Origin: an uncultured Erythrobacter sp. | GTDB lineage: Bacteria; Pseudomonadota; Alphaproteobacteria; Sphingomonadales; Sphingomonadaceae | Assembly: GCA_947503155.1 (NCBI GenBank) | Contig: CANNCL010000002.1 | Span: 124,001 to 188,000, forward strand | Direction of reading: 5' to 3' | DNA: 64,000 nucleotides | Part shown: positions 1 to 6,844 of the stretch, one piece after another | Numbering within the stretch: the stretch's first letter is position 1 | Layout: the number at the start of each line of letters is the position of its first letter | Translations under genes and position numbers: made by a program | Notes under the pieces: generated by a model | The model's database searches: none | Told to the model about the DNA's origin: nothing | Seen by the model: only the letters and a program-made list of their open reading frames with translations

Positions 1-203
1 TTGCGCCTGCGTTCCAGGCGGTGAGCCGAGCTAACCCGTTCTTCTATGTGATTTCTGGCTTCCGCTATGGCTTCCTTGGTCAGAGCGATATTGGCACAGA
101 AGCCCAAGTTGTGATGGCGGCGGCCGGCCTAGCCGTCCTAAACGCGGCCATTGCGCTCGCGGTGTATTTTGTTCTGCGGTCGGGATGGAAACTGAAAAGC
201 TAG
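1..203 (+). CDS. ABC-2 type transporter permease, C-terminal fragment
   Basis: The reading frame is open from the window edge (codons start at base 3) to the TAG at 201-203, so only the last 66 residues are present. The visible part contains ANPFFYVISGFRYGFLG and a final hydrophobic helix ending in a short basic tail. This matches the last transmembrane segment of ABC-2 permeases (the NodJ/YadH-like drug or polysaccharide exporters). These act in the inner membrane with a separate ATPase that would lie upstream. An internal GTG at 21 is not a credible start because the family homology continues upstream of it. The stop overlaps the stop of the convergent next gene within one CTAG tetranucleotide. 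The substrate cannot be told from this fragment. Confidence 0.75.
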   Translation, partial: APAFQAVSRANPFFYVISGFRYGFLGQSDIGTEAQVVMAAAGLAVLNAAIALAVYFVLRSGWKLKS

Positions 204-784
204 GCCTGCTGGCTGAGGTCCAAAACCGCTTGATAGGCGGCCCTTACATTGTCGACACGGCCAATGGTCATTTGGTTGGATTTCTTGCCATTGAAATCCG
301 TAATTGCCGCCGACAGTGACATCTCAACCGACCCTGAACCATCGGAGCTTTCGCGGCGGACGATATCGCCAATCCGGCTGGCTGGAACCGAATTCACCGT
401 TAGATCGCGACCAAGGCTGAGTTTCAGGACGCGCTGCGCCGTTACCGCGAATAAAATGCGCCCGCGTTGAAACAGCGGGACAAATGGCGTCGCTAACATC
501 CCTAGGCCGATCAGAATAAACGGTGTTCCGAATAGCGGGAAAGCCCAGCCGATGATGTCGCCGTCGCCCATCGCCGAAGTGCCCCAAGCCGCAATCGCGG
601 TCCAGAACAAGGCAAAGGCGGTCCACGGGATAGCAAAGAGGTAGATGCCGAAGCCTTTAGGCTCAATCCGGGCGAGCTTCATACCTTGCCAAACGACATG
701 CTCATCGTCTCGCAATTCGTTCATCAATGCCAGGTCAAGCCGTTGGCGCACGGTGCCATGCATATTCCGGGCATTGCCTGCCAT
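200..784 (-). CDS. Small membrane protein with two TM helices and a PH-like C-terminal region
   Basis: A 194-residue protein of unknown specific function. A soluble N-terminus (about 1-45) is followed by two hydrophobic segments near residues 48-72 and 78-105. A C-terminal part of about 85 residues (from RGRILFAVTAQRVLKL) reads like a bacterial PH-type fold, in which a 'makes the protein or sees it as' strand follows two membrane helices. This layout is common in DUF304/bPH proteins, but the family assignment is tentative. The gene is convergent with the ABC permease, sharing CTAG at 200-203, and lies 39 bp downstream of hspQ on the same strand, so it may be co-transcribed with it. No catalytic motif is visible. 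Confidence 0.65.
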   Translation of the reverse strand: MAGNARNMHGTVRQRLDLALMNELRDDEHVVWQGMKLARIEPKGFGIYLFAIPWTAFALFWTAIAAWGTSAMGDGDIIGWAFPLFGTPFILIGLGMLATPFVPLFQRGRILFAVTAQRVLKLSLGRDLTVNSVPASRIGDIVRRESSDGSGSVEMSLSAAITDFNGKKSNQMTIGRVDNVRAAYQAVLDLSQQA

Positions 785-823
785 AATCGACGTTTCTCTA
801 ATTCCCTGAATTCAGGGGTTAAT

Positions 824-1204
824 TTAATGTGTGAGCGACCGGCGCATCCGGTATCTGCCATCTTTGAACTGTTCAAACAGCTCTGGCACCGTGGGGTGAT
901 CAACCGGGCCGCCTTCAATGTCCGCCAGCAAATTGCCTTGGCTAACATAGGCGACATAGCTCGATTCTTCGTTTTCAGCGAGCAGGTGATAAAATGGCTG
1001 ATCGCGCGGCGGGCGGATTTCTTCTGGGATTGATTCGTACCATTCTTCGCTATTGGCGAAGACCGGGTCGACATCGAAAACCACCCCGCGAAAATCAAAA
1101 TGCCGGTGGCGAACGACTTCGCCGATTCCAAAGCGGCTGCGGCTTTGGCGCGGTGCGTTGATTGTACGGCCTGCTTGGCTGGAGAAGAAATGGGCGCGGT
1201 CCAT
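824..1204 (-). CDS. hspQ: Heat shock protein HspQ (hemimethylated-DNA-binding YccV family)
   Basis: A 126-residue protein. Its core, RFGIGEVVRHRHFDFRGVVF followed by DVDPVFANSEEWYESIPEE and DQPFYHLLAENE, is the HspQ/YccV signature. HspQ is a small cytosolic protein that in enterobacteria acts as a specificity-enhancing factor for Lon and affects DnaA stability. The start was set at the ATG at 1202-1204, because an upstream extension to 1321 would add a low-complexity basic segment unlike the family. Family members are usually about 105 residues, so about 20 extra N-terminal residues precede the conserved core. A weak RpoH-like pattern (CTTG, 18 bp, CCATAT) lies just upstream on this strand, but I do not rely on it. 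Confidence 0.9.
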   Translation of the reverse strand: MDRAHFFSSQAGRTINAPRQSRSRFGIGEVVRHRHFDFRGVVFDVDPVFANSEEWYESIPEEIRPPRDQPFYHLLAENEESSYVAYVSQGNLLADIEGGPVDHPTVPELFEQFKDGRYRMRRSLTH

Positions 1205-1428
1205 GATGGGAAATATGGACCTTAGAGCGCGCAAAACAAGCGGTCTGTGGCTTGGCGCTCGCAGATATGCCCGCATTTTGCGGAATTTCACGCTTGCATG
1301 ATGGCTGGCAGGGCTTGGCAAGCGGCAATGGCTGCGCTAACGGGCGCGCTCCTATCTGGCCATCAGCAGATCGCACCAATCGTGCGAAGCGGCGCTTCAC
1401 CAGCGACGCGGCAAGGCCGAGGGAATGC

Positions 1429-1519
1429 GGAGAGGTGCCGGAGTGGTCGAACGGGGCAGTCTCGAAAACTGTTGAGCTCTTTTGGGGTTCCGAGGGTTCG
1501 AATCCCTCCCTCTCCGCCA
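1429..1519 (+). tRNA. tRNA-Ser, anticodon CGA
   Basis: The 91-base sequence folds as a class II tRNA. The acceptor GGAGAGG (1429-1435) pairs with CCTCTCC (1509-1515), followed by discriminator G and an encoded CCA at 1517-1519. The anticodon loop is CTCGAAA at 1461-1467 with anticodon CGA at 1463-1465, reading UCG codons. A long variable arm lies around 1472-1490, as expected for serine, and the T-loop GGTTCGAATCC is intact. It lies between hspQ and the phhA-kyn operon, only 61 bp before the phhA ATG. Confidence 0.96.
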
Positions 1520-1580
1520 ATTACTTCATCTACGACCTAACCCATCGCACGAATGTTGGCGGTTCACTTGGACTTCGGAT

Positions 1581-2477
1581 ATGGACCGCCTTGCTGCCAA
1601 GGCCGCTTGGGCCATTTTGAGGAGCGTTGGACCTTTGCAAGACTTGCACATCTTTGACGAGCCGCCGCCCGGAGCGGCGCAGGATTGGACCGTTCCGCAA
1701 GAATGGAACGCCTATTCCAATGCGGATCACCAGCATTGGAGCGACCTTGTGAACCGTCAATCTGAAGCTTTGCAGGGGCTAGCGTGTGAGGCATTTTTGG
1801 ACGGGCTGTCCGCTCTCGATTTGGGCCGCGATGGCATCCCGAACTTTGATGAATTTAACGCGCGCTTCTTAGCGCAGACCGGCTGGCAAGCGGTGACAGT
1901 GCCGGGGGTCATCCCCAATGGCGCATTCTTTCAGCACCTTGCCGAAAGGCGCTTTCCCGTTGCCAATTTCATTCGCCAGCACAGTTCGCTCGATTACAAT
2001 GAAGAACCGGACATGTTTCACGACGTCTTTGGCCATTTGCCGATGTTTGTTGACCGGACCTTTGGCGATTTCATGGCCGCTTATGGCCGGGCCGGGCTGA
2101 GAGCGGAAGGGCAGGGCATGTCTGACCTACTTGGTCACCTTTACCTGCACACTGTTGAATTTGGACTGATCCGGGAGGGGGCTTCGGTGAAGGCGTATGG
2201 CGCGGGCTTGCTGTCGAGTTATGCCGAGACGGTCCATGCCGTCACCAATCCCGAGGCGCGCCGATTGCGGTTTGATTTGCCGCGGATGATGCGGACAGAT
2301 TATCTGTTCGACAAATTTCAGCCGACCTATTTTGTGATCGAGAGTTTTGCCGCCTTGCTGGAGACTATGGAAACAACCAGCCTGTCGCAGGTTTACCGCG
2401 AATTGGATGGTTACGATGTGCTCGCCCCCGGGGAACAGCACGAGAATGACGTAACTATCGAGATAGGTGCCGCATGA
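1581..2477 (+). CDS. phhA: Phenylalanine 4-monooxygenase (phenylalanine hydroxylase)
   Basis: Converts L-phenylalanine to L-tyrosine with O2 and a tetrahydropterin, using non-heme iron in the cytosol. With the ATG at 1581 the protein has 298 residues. The iron ligands are visible: H147 and H152 in DMFHDVFGHLPMF and E193 in YLHTVEFGL. The bacterial signature FIRQHSSLDYNEEPDMFHDV is present. The frame is open upstream into the tRNA, but those residues are not family-like. A TTG at 1635, with GAGGAG ten bases before it, is an alternative start that would remove 18 residues. It is the first gene of an operon and its TGA overlaps the kynA ATG (ATGA at 2474-2477). Pairing it with kynurenine genes makes a joint aromatic amino acid catabolic unit. 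Confidence 0.93.
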   Translation: MDRLAAKAAWAILRSVGPLQDLHIFDEPPPGAAQDWTVPQEWNAYSNADHQHWSDLVNRQSEALQGLACEAFLDGLSALDLGRDGIPNFDEFNARFLAQTGWQAVTVPGVIPNGAFFQHLAERRFPVANFIRQHSSLDYNEEPDMFHDVFGHLPMFVDRTFGDFMAAYGRAGLRAEGQGMSDLLGHLYLHTVEFGLIREGASVKAYGAGLLSSYAETVHAVTNPEARRLRFDLPRMMRTDYLFDKFQPTYFVIESFAALLETMETTSLSQVYRELDGYDVLAPGEQHENDVTIEIGAA

Positions 2478-3409
2478 GCGACGACACAAAGCCTGACACC
2501 TCGCCCATCCAAAGCCGGATTGAAGACGGCGTAGAGACGTTTGAGGCGACCATTCAGGGCGAGCGGATCCAATGGGATGATGGGCTCACCTATAGCCGCC
2601 ATTTGCAAACCGATCGGTTGCTGAACAGTCAGGCTCCGGTTTCTGATAAGCCGGATGAGATGCTCTTCATCATCATGCATCAGACGATGGAATTGTGGAT
2701 CAAACTGATGCTGCATGAGGTGCGCGTTGCGATTGATGCGCTGCGCGTTGATGATCTGGATAGGGCCGGCAAAACGCTGGACCGCATTGCGACAATCATG
2801 CGCCATATGATCCATTCTTGGGAGGTTCTGGCGACCCTGACGCCGCATGACTTCCTGACTTTCCGCGGATATTTGCGCAAAGCATCGGGTTTCCAATCGC
2901 AGCAATATCGCGAGCTGGAATTTTTGCTCGGGCTGAAACGTGCCGATCTAATCCTAGTCCACAACGGCAATGATGCGGCAATTGCGGCTTTGACAGACAC
3001 ACTTGGCGCGCCGTCGCTCTATGACGAAGTGCTAAGAGTTTTGTCGCGCAAAGGCGCCGCGATCCCAGAGGAAAAACTGACCCGCGATTGGTCGCAGCCC
3101 TATCAACCTTGCGATGCGGTCGAGCGGGCGTGGCATGATATTTACGCCGCGCCGGACCAGAATTGGGCGCTTTATGCGCTGGGTGAAAAGGTCACAGCGC
3201 TGGAATATTATTTTCAGGAATGGCGGTTCAAGCACATGAAAACTGTCGCCCGCGTGATTGGTCACAAGCACGGGACAGGGGGATCGTCCGGCGTTTCCTA
3301 CTTGGTGAAAGCGCTTGATTTGCAGTTCTTCCCAGAATTGTGGTCGATGCGCACGCGCATGTCGGCACCCAAGGAAGGCGGCGATTATTCTGGAGGTGAT
3401 CGCCTGTGA
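2474..3409 (+). CDS. kynA: Tryptophan 2,3-dioxygenase
   Basis: Heme enzyme opening the indole ring of L-tryptophan to N-formylkynurenine, the first step of the kynurenine pathway. The 311 residues carry the TDO hallmarks: LTYSRHLQTDRLL near the N-terminus, FIIMHQTMELW with the active-site His at about residue 69, TLTPHDFLTFRGYL, and WRFKHMKTVARVIG followed by GTGGSSGVSYL. H254 aligns with the proximal heme ligand of the family. The length is slightly above the usual 280 because of a 25-residue N-terminal extension. It is coupled to phhA by ATGA (2474-2477), and its own TGA overlaps the GTG start of kynB at 3406-3409, so the operon appears translationally coupled throughout. Confidence 0.95.
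   Translation: MSDDTKPDTSPIQSRIEDGVETFEATIQGERIQWDDGLTYSRHLQTDRLLNSQAPVSDKPDEMLFIIMHQTMELWIKLMLHEVRVAIDALRVDDLDRAGKTLDRIATIMRHMIHSWEVLATLTPHDFLTFRGYLRKASGFQSQQYRELEFLLGLKRADLILVHNGNDAAIAALTDTLGAPSLYDEVLRVLSRKGAAIPEEKLTRDWSQPYQPCDAVERAWHDIYAAPDQNWALYALGEKVTALEYYFQEWRFKHMKTVARVIGHKHGTGGSSGVSYLVKALDLQFFPELWSMRTRMSAPKEGGDYSGGDRL
3392..3400 (+). promoter_or_regulatory. Strong Shine-Dalgarno for kynB
   Basis: GGAGGTGAT is fully complementary to the 16S rRNA 3' end. It lies inside the 3' end of kynA, five bases before the GTG at 3406. It decides the kynB start, since GTG is a weaker start codon and kynA is still being read there. Confidence 0.8.
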
Positions 3410-4044
3410 ACGGCTCTCGCATTTGGGACTTGTCTCAGCGGATCAGCGCCGCAACGCCGCTATGGCCGGGCGAACCGCCGGTCGAAGTTACCCGGCACGC
3501 CTCAATCGGCCCCGAATGCCCCGTCAATATCGGTGCCGTTTCGATGCCAATGCATACGGGAACCCATGCGGATGCGCCGCTGCATTACGCCGACGGCGCG
3601 CATTCTTCGGCCGATTGCGGACTGGAGCCCTATATTGGCCGCTGCGTTTTGATTGATGTGACACGGGCAGGGGCGCGCGTGGAAATGGATGATTGCGATT
3701 GGGACGCGATCGAGGGCCACACACGTGTTCTGTTGCGAACATTCACAAGATTTCCGCATGACCAATGGGTTTCTGATTTCAAGGCCATCGCGCCGGATGT
3801 GATTGAACGATTGGGCAACCACGGCGTGCGCCTGATTGGCGTTGATGCGCCCTCGCTCGACCCGCAAACGTCAAAGACAATGGATGCGCATCACGCGGTC
3901 TTGGCCGCCGATATGCGGATATTGGAAGGGCTTGTCTTGGATGGTATCCCGAGCGGCGCTTACGATTTGACCGCACTGCCCTTGAAAATCGAAGGTGCGG
4001 ATGCCAGCCCGGTCCGGGCGATCCTGAGAGAGGCAGCAGCATGA
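3406..4044 (+). CDS. kynB: Kynurenine formamidase (arylformamidase, KynB cyclase family)
   Basis: Hydrolyses N-formylkynurenine to kynurenine and formate. The 212-residue protein belongs to the metal-dependent KynB/cyclase family. It has the metal-binding motif MPMHTGTHADAPLHY near residues 48-62, the N-terminal WDLSQRISAATPLWPGEPPV, and a later IGVDAPSLDP segment typical of KynB. The GTG start at 3406 is supported by an excellent ribosome-binding site. It overlaps kynA by 4 bases and its TGA overlaps the ATG of kynU (ATGA at 4041-4044). Operon position between TDO and kynureninase confirms the role. Confidence 0.94.
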   Translation: MNGSRIWDLSQRISAATPLWPGEPPVEVTRHASIGPECPVNIGAVSMPMHTGTHADAPLHYADGAHSSADCGLEPYIGRCVLIDVTRAGARVEMDDCDWDAIEGHTRVLLRTFTRFPHDQWVSDFKAIAPDVIERLGNHGVRLIGVDAPSLDPQTSKTMDAHHAVLAADMRILEGLVLDGIPSGAYDLTALPLKIEGADASPVRAILREAAA

Positions 4045-5276
4045 GTGAGTTGGACGCGCGCGCGCGTATCATGGACGAATGCGATCCTTTGGCAGGATTG
4101 AGGGAGCGGTTCCGCATTCGCGACGATCTCATCTACCTCGATGGCAATTCGCTGGGATGTATGCCGAACGCAACGCCGGCGCGGATGCAAGAGACGCTGG
4201 AGGCCGAATGGGGAGAAGGGCTGATCACGTCTTGGCTCGATGCTGACTGGGCCGCCGCGCCGCAGCGGATCGGCGATAAGATTGCACGATTGATTGGCGC
4301 GCATCCCGGCGAAGTGATCGCCGCAGATTCGACATCGGTGAACATCTTTAAAGCGCTGACAGCGGCGCTGTCGCTGCGCCCAGATAGATCGGTAATCCTG
4401 ACCGAAACGACCAATTTCCCCACTGATTCGTATATGATGCAAGGGATTGAGCAATTTTCAGGCGGACGGATTAACGCGCGCGCGGTCGCGCCCGATGCCG
4501 TTCTGGATGCGGTGGATGAAAACACCGCCGCGGTGCTACTTACTCATGTCCACTATAAATCCTCATCCGCCCGCGACCTTGCCGAAACCACCCGGCGCAT
4601 TCAGCAATCGGGTGCGATGGTTATCTGGGATTTGAGTCATAGCACGGGTGCGCTTGAAATTGACTTGTCCGGAGCGAATGCGGATTTCGCCGTTGGTTGC
4701 GGCTATAAATTCCTGAATGGGGGGCCGGGCGCGCCTGCCTTTATCTACGTTGCGCGCCGAAATCAGACCGCTCAGCCAGTTTTATCCGGCTGGTTTGGCC
4801 ATTCCAAACCCTTCGCATTTGAAGAGGCTTATGATCCGGCACCGGGCGTCGATCGGTTTTTGTGCGGCACACCTTATGTATTGGGCCTTGCGGCGTTGGA
4901 GGTTGGTGTCGATTTGATGCTTGAAGCCGACATGGCGCAGGTGCGCGCAAAATCGCTTGCACTGGGCGAATTGCTGATTGCTGCGATGGAGCCGCTCTGC
5001 ACAAAATATGGTTTCGCATTAGCCAGCCCATCCGACCCAGCGGCGCGCGGCAGCCATGTCGGTTATGCTCATGAAAATGCCTATGCGATGGTGCAGGCAT
5101 TGCGCGAAGTGGATGTCATCGCCGATTTTCGCACGCCGGAAATGATCCGGTTTGGCCTAACGCCGTTAACTTTGCGGCACTGCGATATTGTCGAAGCGGT
5201 CAATCGGCTTGATGAAGTGTGCGCCGCGCGCAGTTGGGACAAGCCAGCTTACCGGACAGTCGCCTCGGTTACTTGA
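4041..5276 (+). CDS. kynU: Kynureninase
   Basis: PLP enzyme that cleaves kynurenine to anthranilate and alanine. The 411 residues include LIYLDGNSLGCMP at the N-terminus, the PLP-binding HVHYKSSSARDL and WDLSHSTGALEIDL segments, and the Schiff-base lysine K223 in GCGYKFLNGGPGAPAF. Length is as expected for the family. It is the last gene of phhA-kynABU, coupled to kynB by ATGA, and its 3' end overlaps the end of the convergent HATPase gene by 8 bases. No anthranilate-degrading genes follow, so the fate of anthranilate is not shown here. Confidence 0.95.
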   Translation: MSELDARARIMDECDPLAGLRERFRIRDDLIYLDGNSLGCMPNATPARMQETLEAEWGEGLITSWLDADWAAAPQRIGDKIARLIGAHPGEVIAADSTSVNIFKALTAALSLRPDRSVILTETTNFPTDSYMMQGIEQFSGGRINARAVAPDAVLDAVDENTAAVLLTHVHYKSSSARDLAETTRRIQQSGAMVIWDLSHSTGALEIDLSGANADFAVGCGYKFLNGGPGAPAFIYVARRNQTAQPVLSGWFGHSKPFAFEEAYDPAPGVDRFLCGTPYVLGLAALEVGVDLMLEADMAQVRAKSLALGELLIAAMEPLCTKYGFALASPSDPAARGSHVGYAHENAYAMVQALREVDVIADFRTPEMIRFGLTPLTLRHCDIVEAVNRLDEVCAARSWDKPAYRTVASVT

Positions 5277-5682
5277 TAGTCAGGCGCAGGATATTGCGCT
5301 GACCATTATACGCATATGCGATATCTTCGCCCCATGCGCGAACAATCGCGAGGCCTATGCCGCCGCCGGTTTCCGGGTCTGGTCCTGAGAAATCTGTCCC
5401 GCTGGTAGGGTCAAAAGCGGGCCCGTCATCCTCTATTTCCAGCACAATAGCATCGCCAATGTCGGTCAAGACAAGCGAGACAGACAGGTCTTGGTCCCCC
5501 CCGCCATGACGTAAACAATTGGATATTAGCTCCTCTACGATGATTGCCGCCTTGACATAGGCGCGCTCATCAAGGCAGCTTTGCGTTAGATAGTCGCGTG
5601 CGAATTGGAGCGCTTCTCGAATTGTTGCGCGCGGATCACGCCCGCTGGCTACGAATGCCGAAAATCGTCTGCTGTGATCCAT
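5269..5682 (-). CDS. RsbW-like HATPase (anti-sigma / partner-switching kinase)
   Basis: The 137-residue single-domain protein has the GHKL ATP-binding boxes of serine kinases of the RsbW/SpoIIAB type: EELISNCLRHG (N box), EIEDDGPAFDP (G1) and GGGIGLAIVRAWGEDI (G2). Family members phosphorylate an STAS antagonist and sequester a sigma factor or another target. A STAS protein and a PP2C phosphatase, the other two parts of such a switch, lie at 9885-10325 and 6845-8923. No sigma factor gene is adjacent, so the target is unknown. Only 37 bp separate its start from the divergent FecR gene. I see no clear ribosome-binding site before its ATG. Its stop overlaps kynU. Confidence 0.82.
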   Translation of the reverse strand: MDHSRRFSAFVASGRDPRATIREALQFARDYLTQSCLDERAYVKAAIIVEELISNCLRHGGGDQDLSVSLVLTDIGDAIVLEIEDDGPAFDPTSGTDFSGPDPETGGGIGLAIVRAWGEDIAYAYNGQRNILRLTIK

Positions 5683-5719
5683 GAATCTATGCTAACACAG
5701 AACCCAATGGGGGGAATAC

Positions 5720-6160
5720 ATGAGAAAATTTAGTATCCTTATCGCAGCGATGGCTTGCCTGATGGCGCAGGGCGCAATGGCGCAAGATATTGGCCGGATC
5801 AAAAATGTGACTGAGGGCGGGGTCCAAGTTATTCGTGACGGGCGCACTCTTCAGGCCAATTCTGGTTTTCCTCTTGAGCAAGGCGATGTGGTCAACACGC
5901 GGCGCGGGCAGCGCGTTGGCATCACCTTCAACGACAACACCCGCATGGCATTGGGGCCGAACAGCAGCATCACCCTAACGCAATATGAGTATGATCGCAG
6001 ACGCCAAATTGGCCGTTCGGTTACGCGAGTTAATCGCGGTTCGCTCGGCGTTGACTCCGGTAATATTCCGCGTTCGGGTAGGAACGCTATGCGTATTCGT
6101 ACCCCGACTTCTACACTGGGCGTGCGCGGCACAACCTTTGTTGTCGAGGTTTCAGAATGA
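5720..6160 (+). CDS. Secreted FecR-domain protein
   Basis: A 146-residue protein with a Sec signal peptide (residues 1-21, cleavage after AMAQ). It is followed by a FecR fold: IGRIKNVTEGGVQVIRDGRT, LEQGDVVNTRRGQRVGITF and MRIRTPTSTLGVRGTTFVVE. Unlike the FecR that transmits iron-citrate signals it has no transmembrane anchor or anti-sigma segment, so it should be periplasmic. FecR-only proteins of this type are often encoded near CHASE2 cyclases (my recollection, not checked), and this window has one. The start has a G6-type ribosome-binding site, GGGGGGAA, five bases before ATG. Its stop overlaps the next gene by ATGA (6157-6160), so the two form an operon. Confidence 0.85.
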   Translation: MRKFSILIAAMACLMAQGAMAQDIGRIKNVTEGGVQVIRDGRTLQANSGFPLEQGDVVNTRRGQRVGITFNDNTRMALGPNSSITLTQYEYDRRRQIGRSVTRVNRGSLGVDSGNIPRSGRNAMRIRTPTSTLGVRGTTFVVEVSE

Positions 6161-6822
6161 AACGGCGCGCGCCGCTGCTCTTCGCGCTTGCTGGGGCAAT
6201 GACGCTTGCTGGATGTGCGGGCGGGGACCGAGTAACTCTGCTCGAGCCAGCGCAAGCCGCGAAGAAGGCGAACAATGAGATTGGCGCAGTCGCCGTTCTG
6301 GCCAGCGATGCCGAAGATGCCGTTGATCTAGAGGTGCTGGAGCTAACTAACGAGCAGGCGCGTTTGTCGAGGCGTGCAGGCGGCGCTCCGCGGATTCGCC
6401 AGCTGAACGAACTGGATCCAGCGGTTGGCGAACTTTTCGCATTTTTGCCTGCACCAATTGCCCGTCAGAGCTTCGGCTTCGATCTTGACAGAGATGATCT
6501 GACGGAAGAAGTGCTCACCTCGTTGCAAGCGTGGCTTGGTCAAAACATAGTTGGCCGCCCGGGCTTGCAGATCGAGATTGCAGCTTTTGCAGACGCAACA
6601 GGCACAGAGGCAATCAACGATAGGATCACGCTCGGACGTGCGCGGAATGTACGGCAGCAAGTGATCTCGCGGATTGAGCGCGACAGCCTTGAAATCAATG
6701 TGGCTGATATCGACACTGTCGCAAGCAGCTGGCACGCGGCTAGGAGAGAAGCGCAGCTTGAACCTGGTCAAGTTGGTGTCGCTGATGATCGGTGGCGGGT
6801 TGTGTGGGTTACCGTCCGATAG
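6157..6822 (+). CDS. Lipoprotein with OmpA-like C-terminal region
   Basis: A 221-residue protein with a lipoprotein signal peptide: basic start, hydrophobic stretch, and lipobox LAGC near residue 20. The C-terminal half contains an OmpA-like pattern: a segment around residues 105-120 (SFGFDLDRDDL), then LQIEIAAFADATGTEAINDRI and TLGRARNVRQQVISRI. This corresponds to the peptidoglycan-binding OmpA/MotB fold, though the canonical binding residues look diverged. It likely sits in the outer membrane facing the periplasm. It is coupled to the FecR gene by ATGA and converges with the CHASE2-PP2C gene, leaving 22 bp between stops. Confidence 0.7.
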   Translation: MKRRAPLLFALAGAMTLAGCAGGDRVTLLEPAQAAKKANNEIGAVAVLASDAEDAVDLEVLELTNEQARLSRRAGGAPRIRQLNELDPAVGELFAFLPAPIARQSFGFDLDRDDLTEEVLTSLQAWLGQNIVGRPGLQIEIAAFADATGTEAINDRITLGRARNVRQQVISRIERDSLEINVADIDTVASSWHAARREAQLEPGQVGVADDRWRVVWVTVR

Positions 6823-6844
6823 GGGTATTGGGCTGACCGCCGGT

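Noticed and set aside
1247..1620. Frames crossing the tRNA-Ser gene
   Set aside because: They read through a well-folded tRNA and show no protein family; the phhA start was moved downstream for the same reason.
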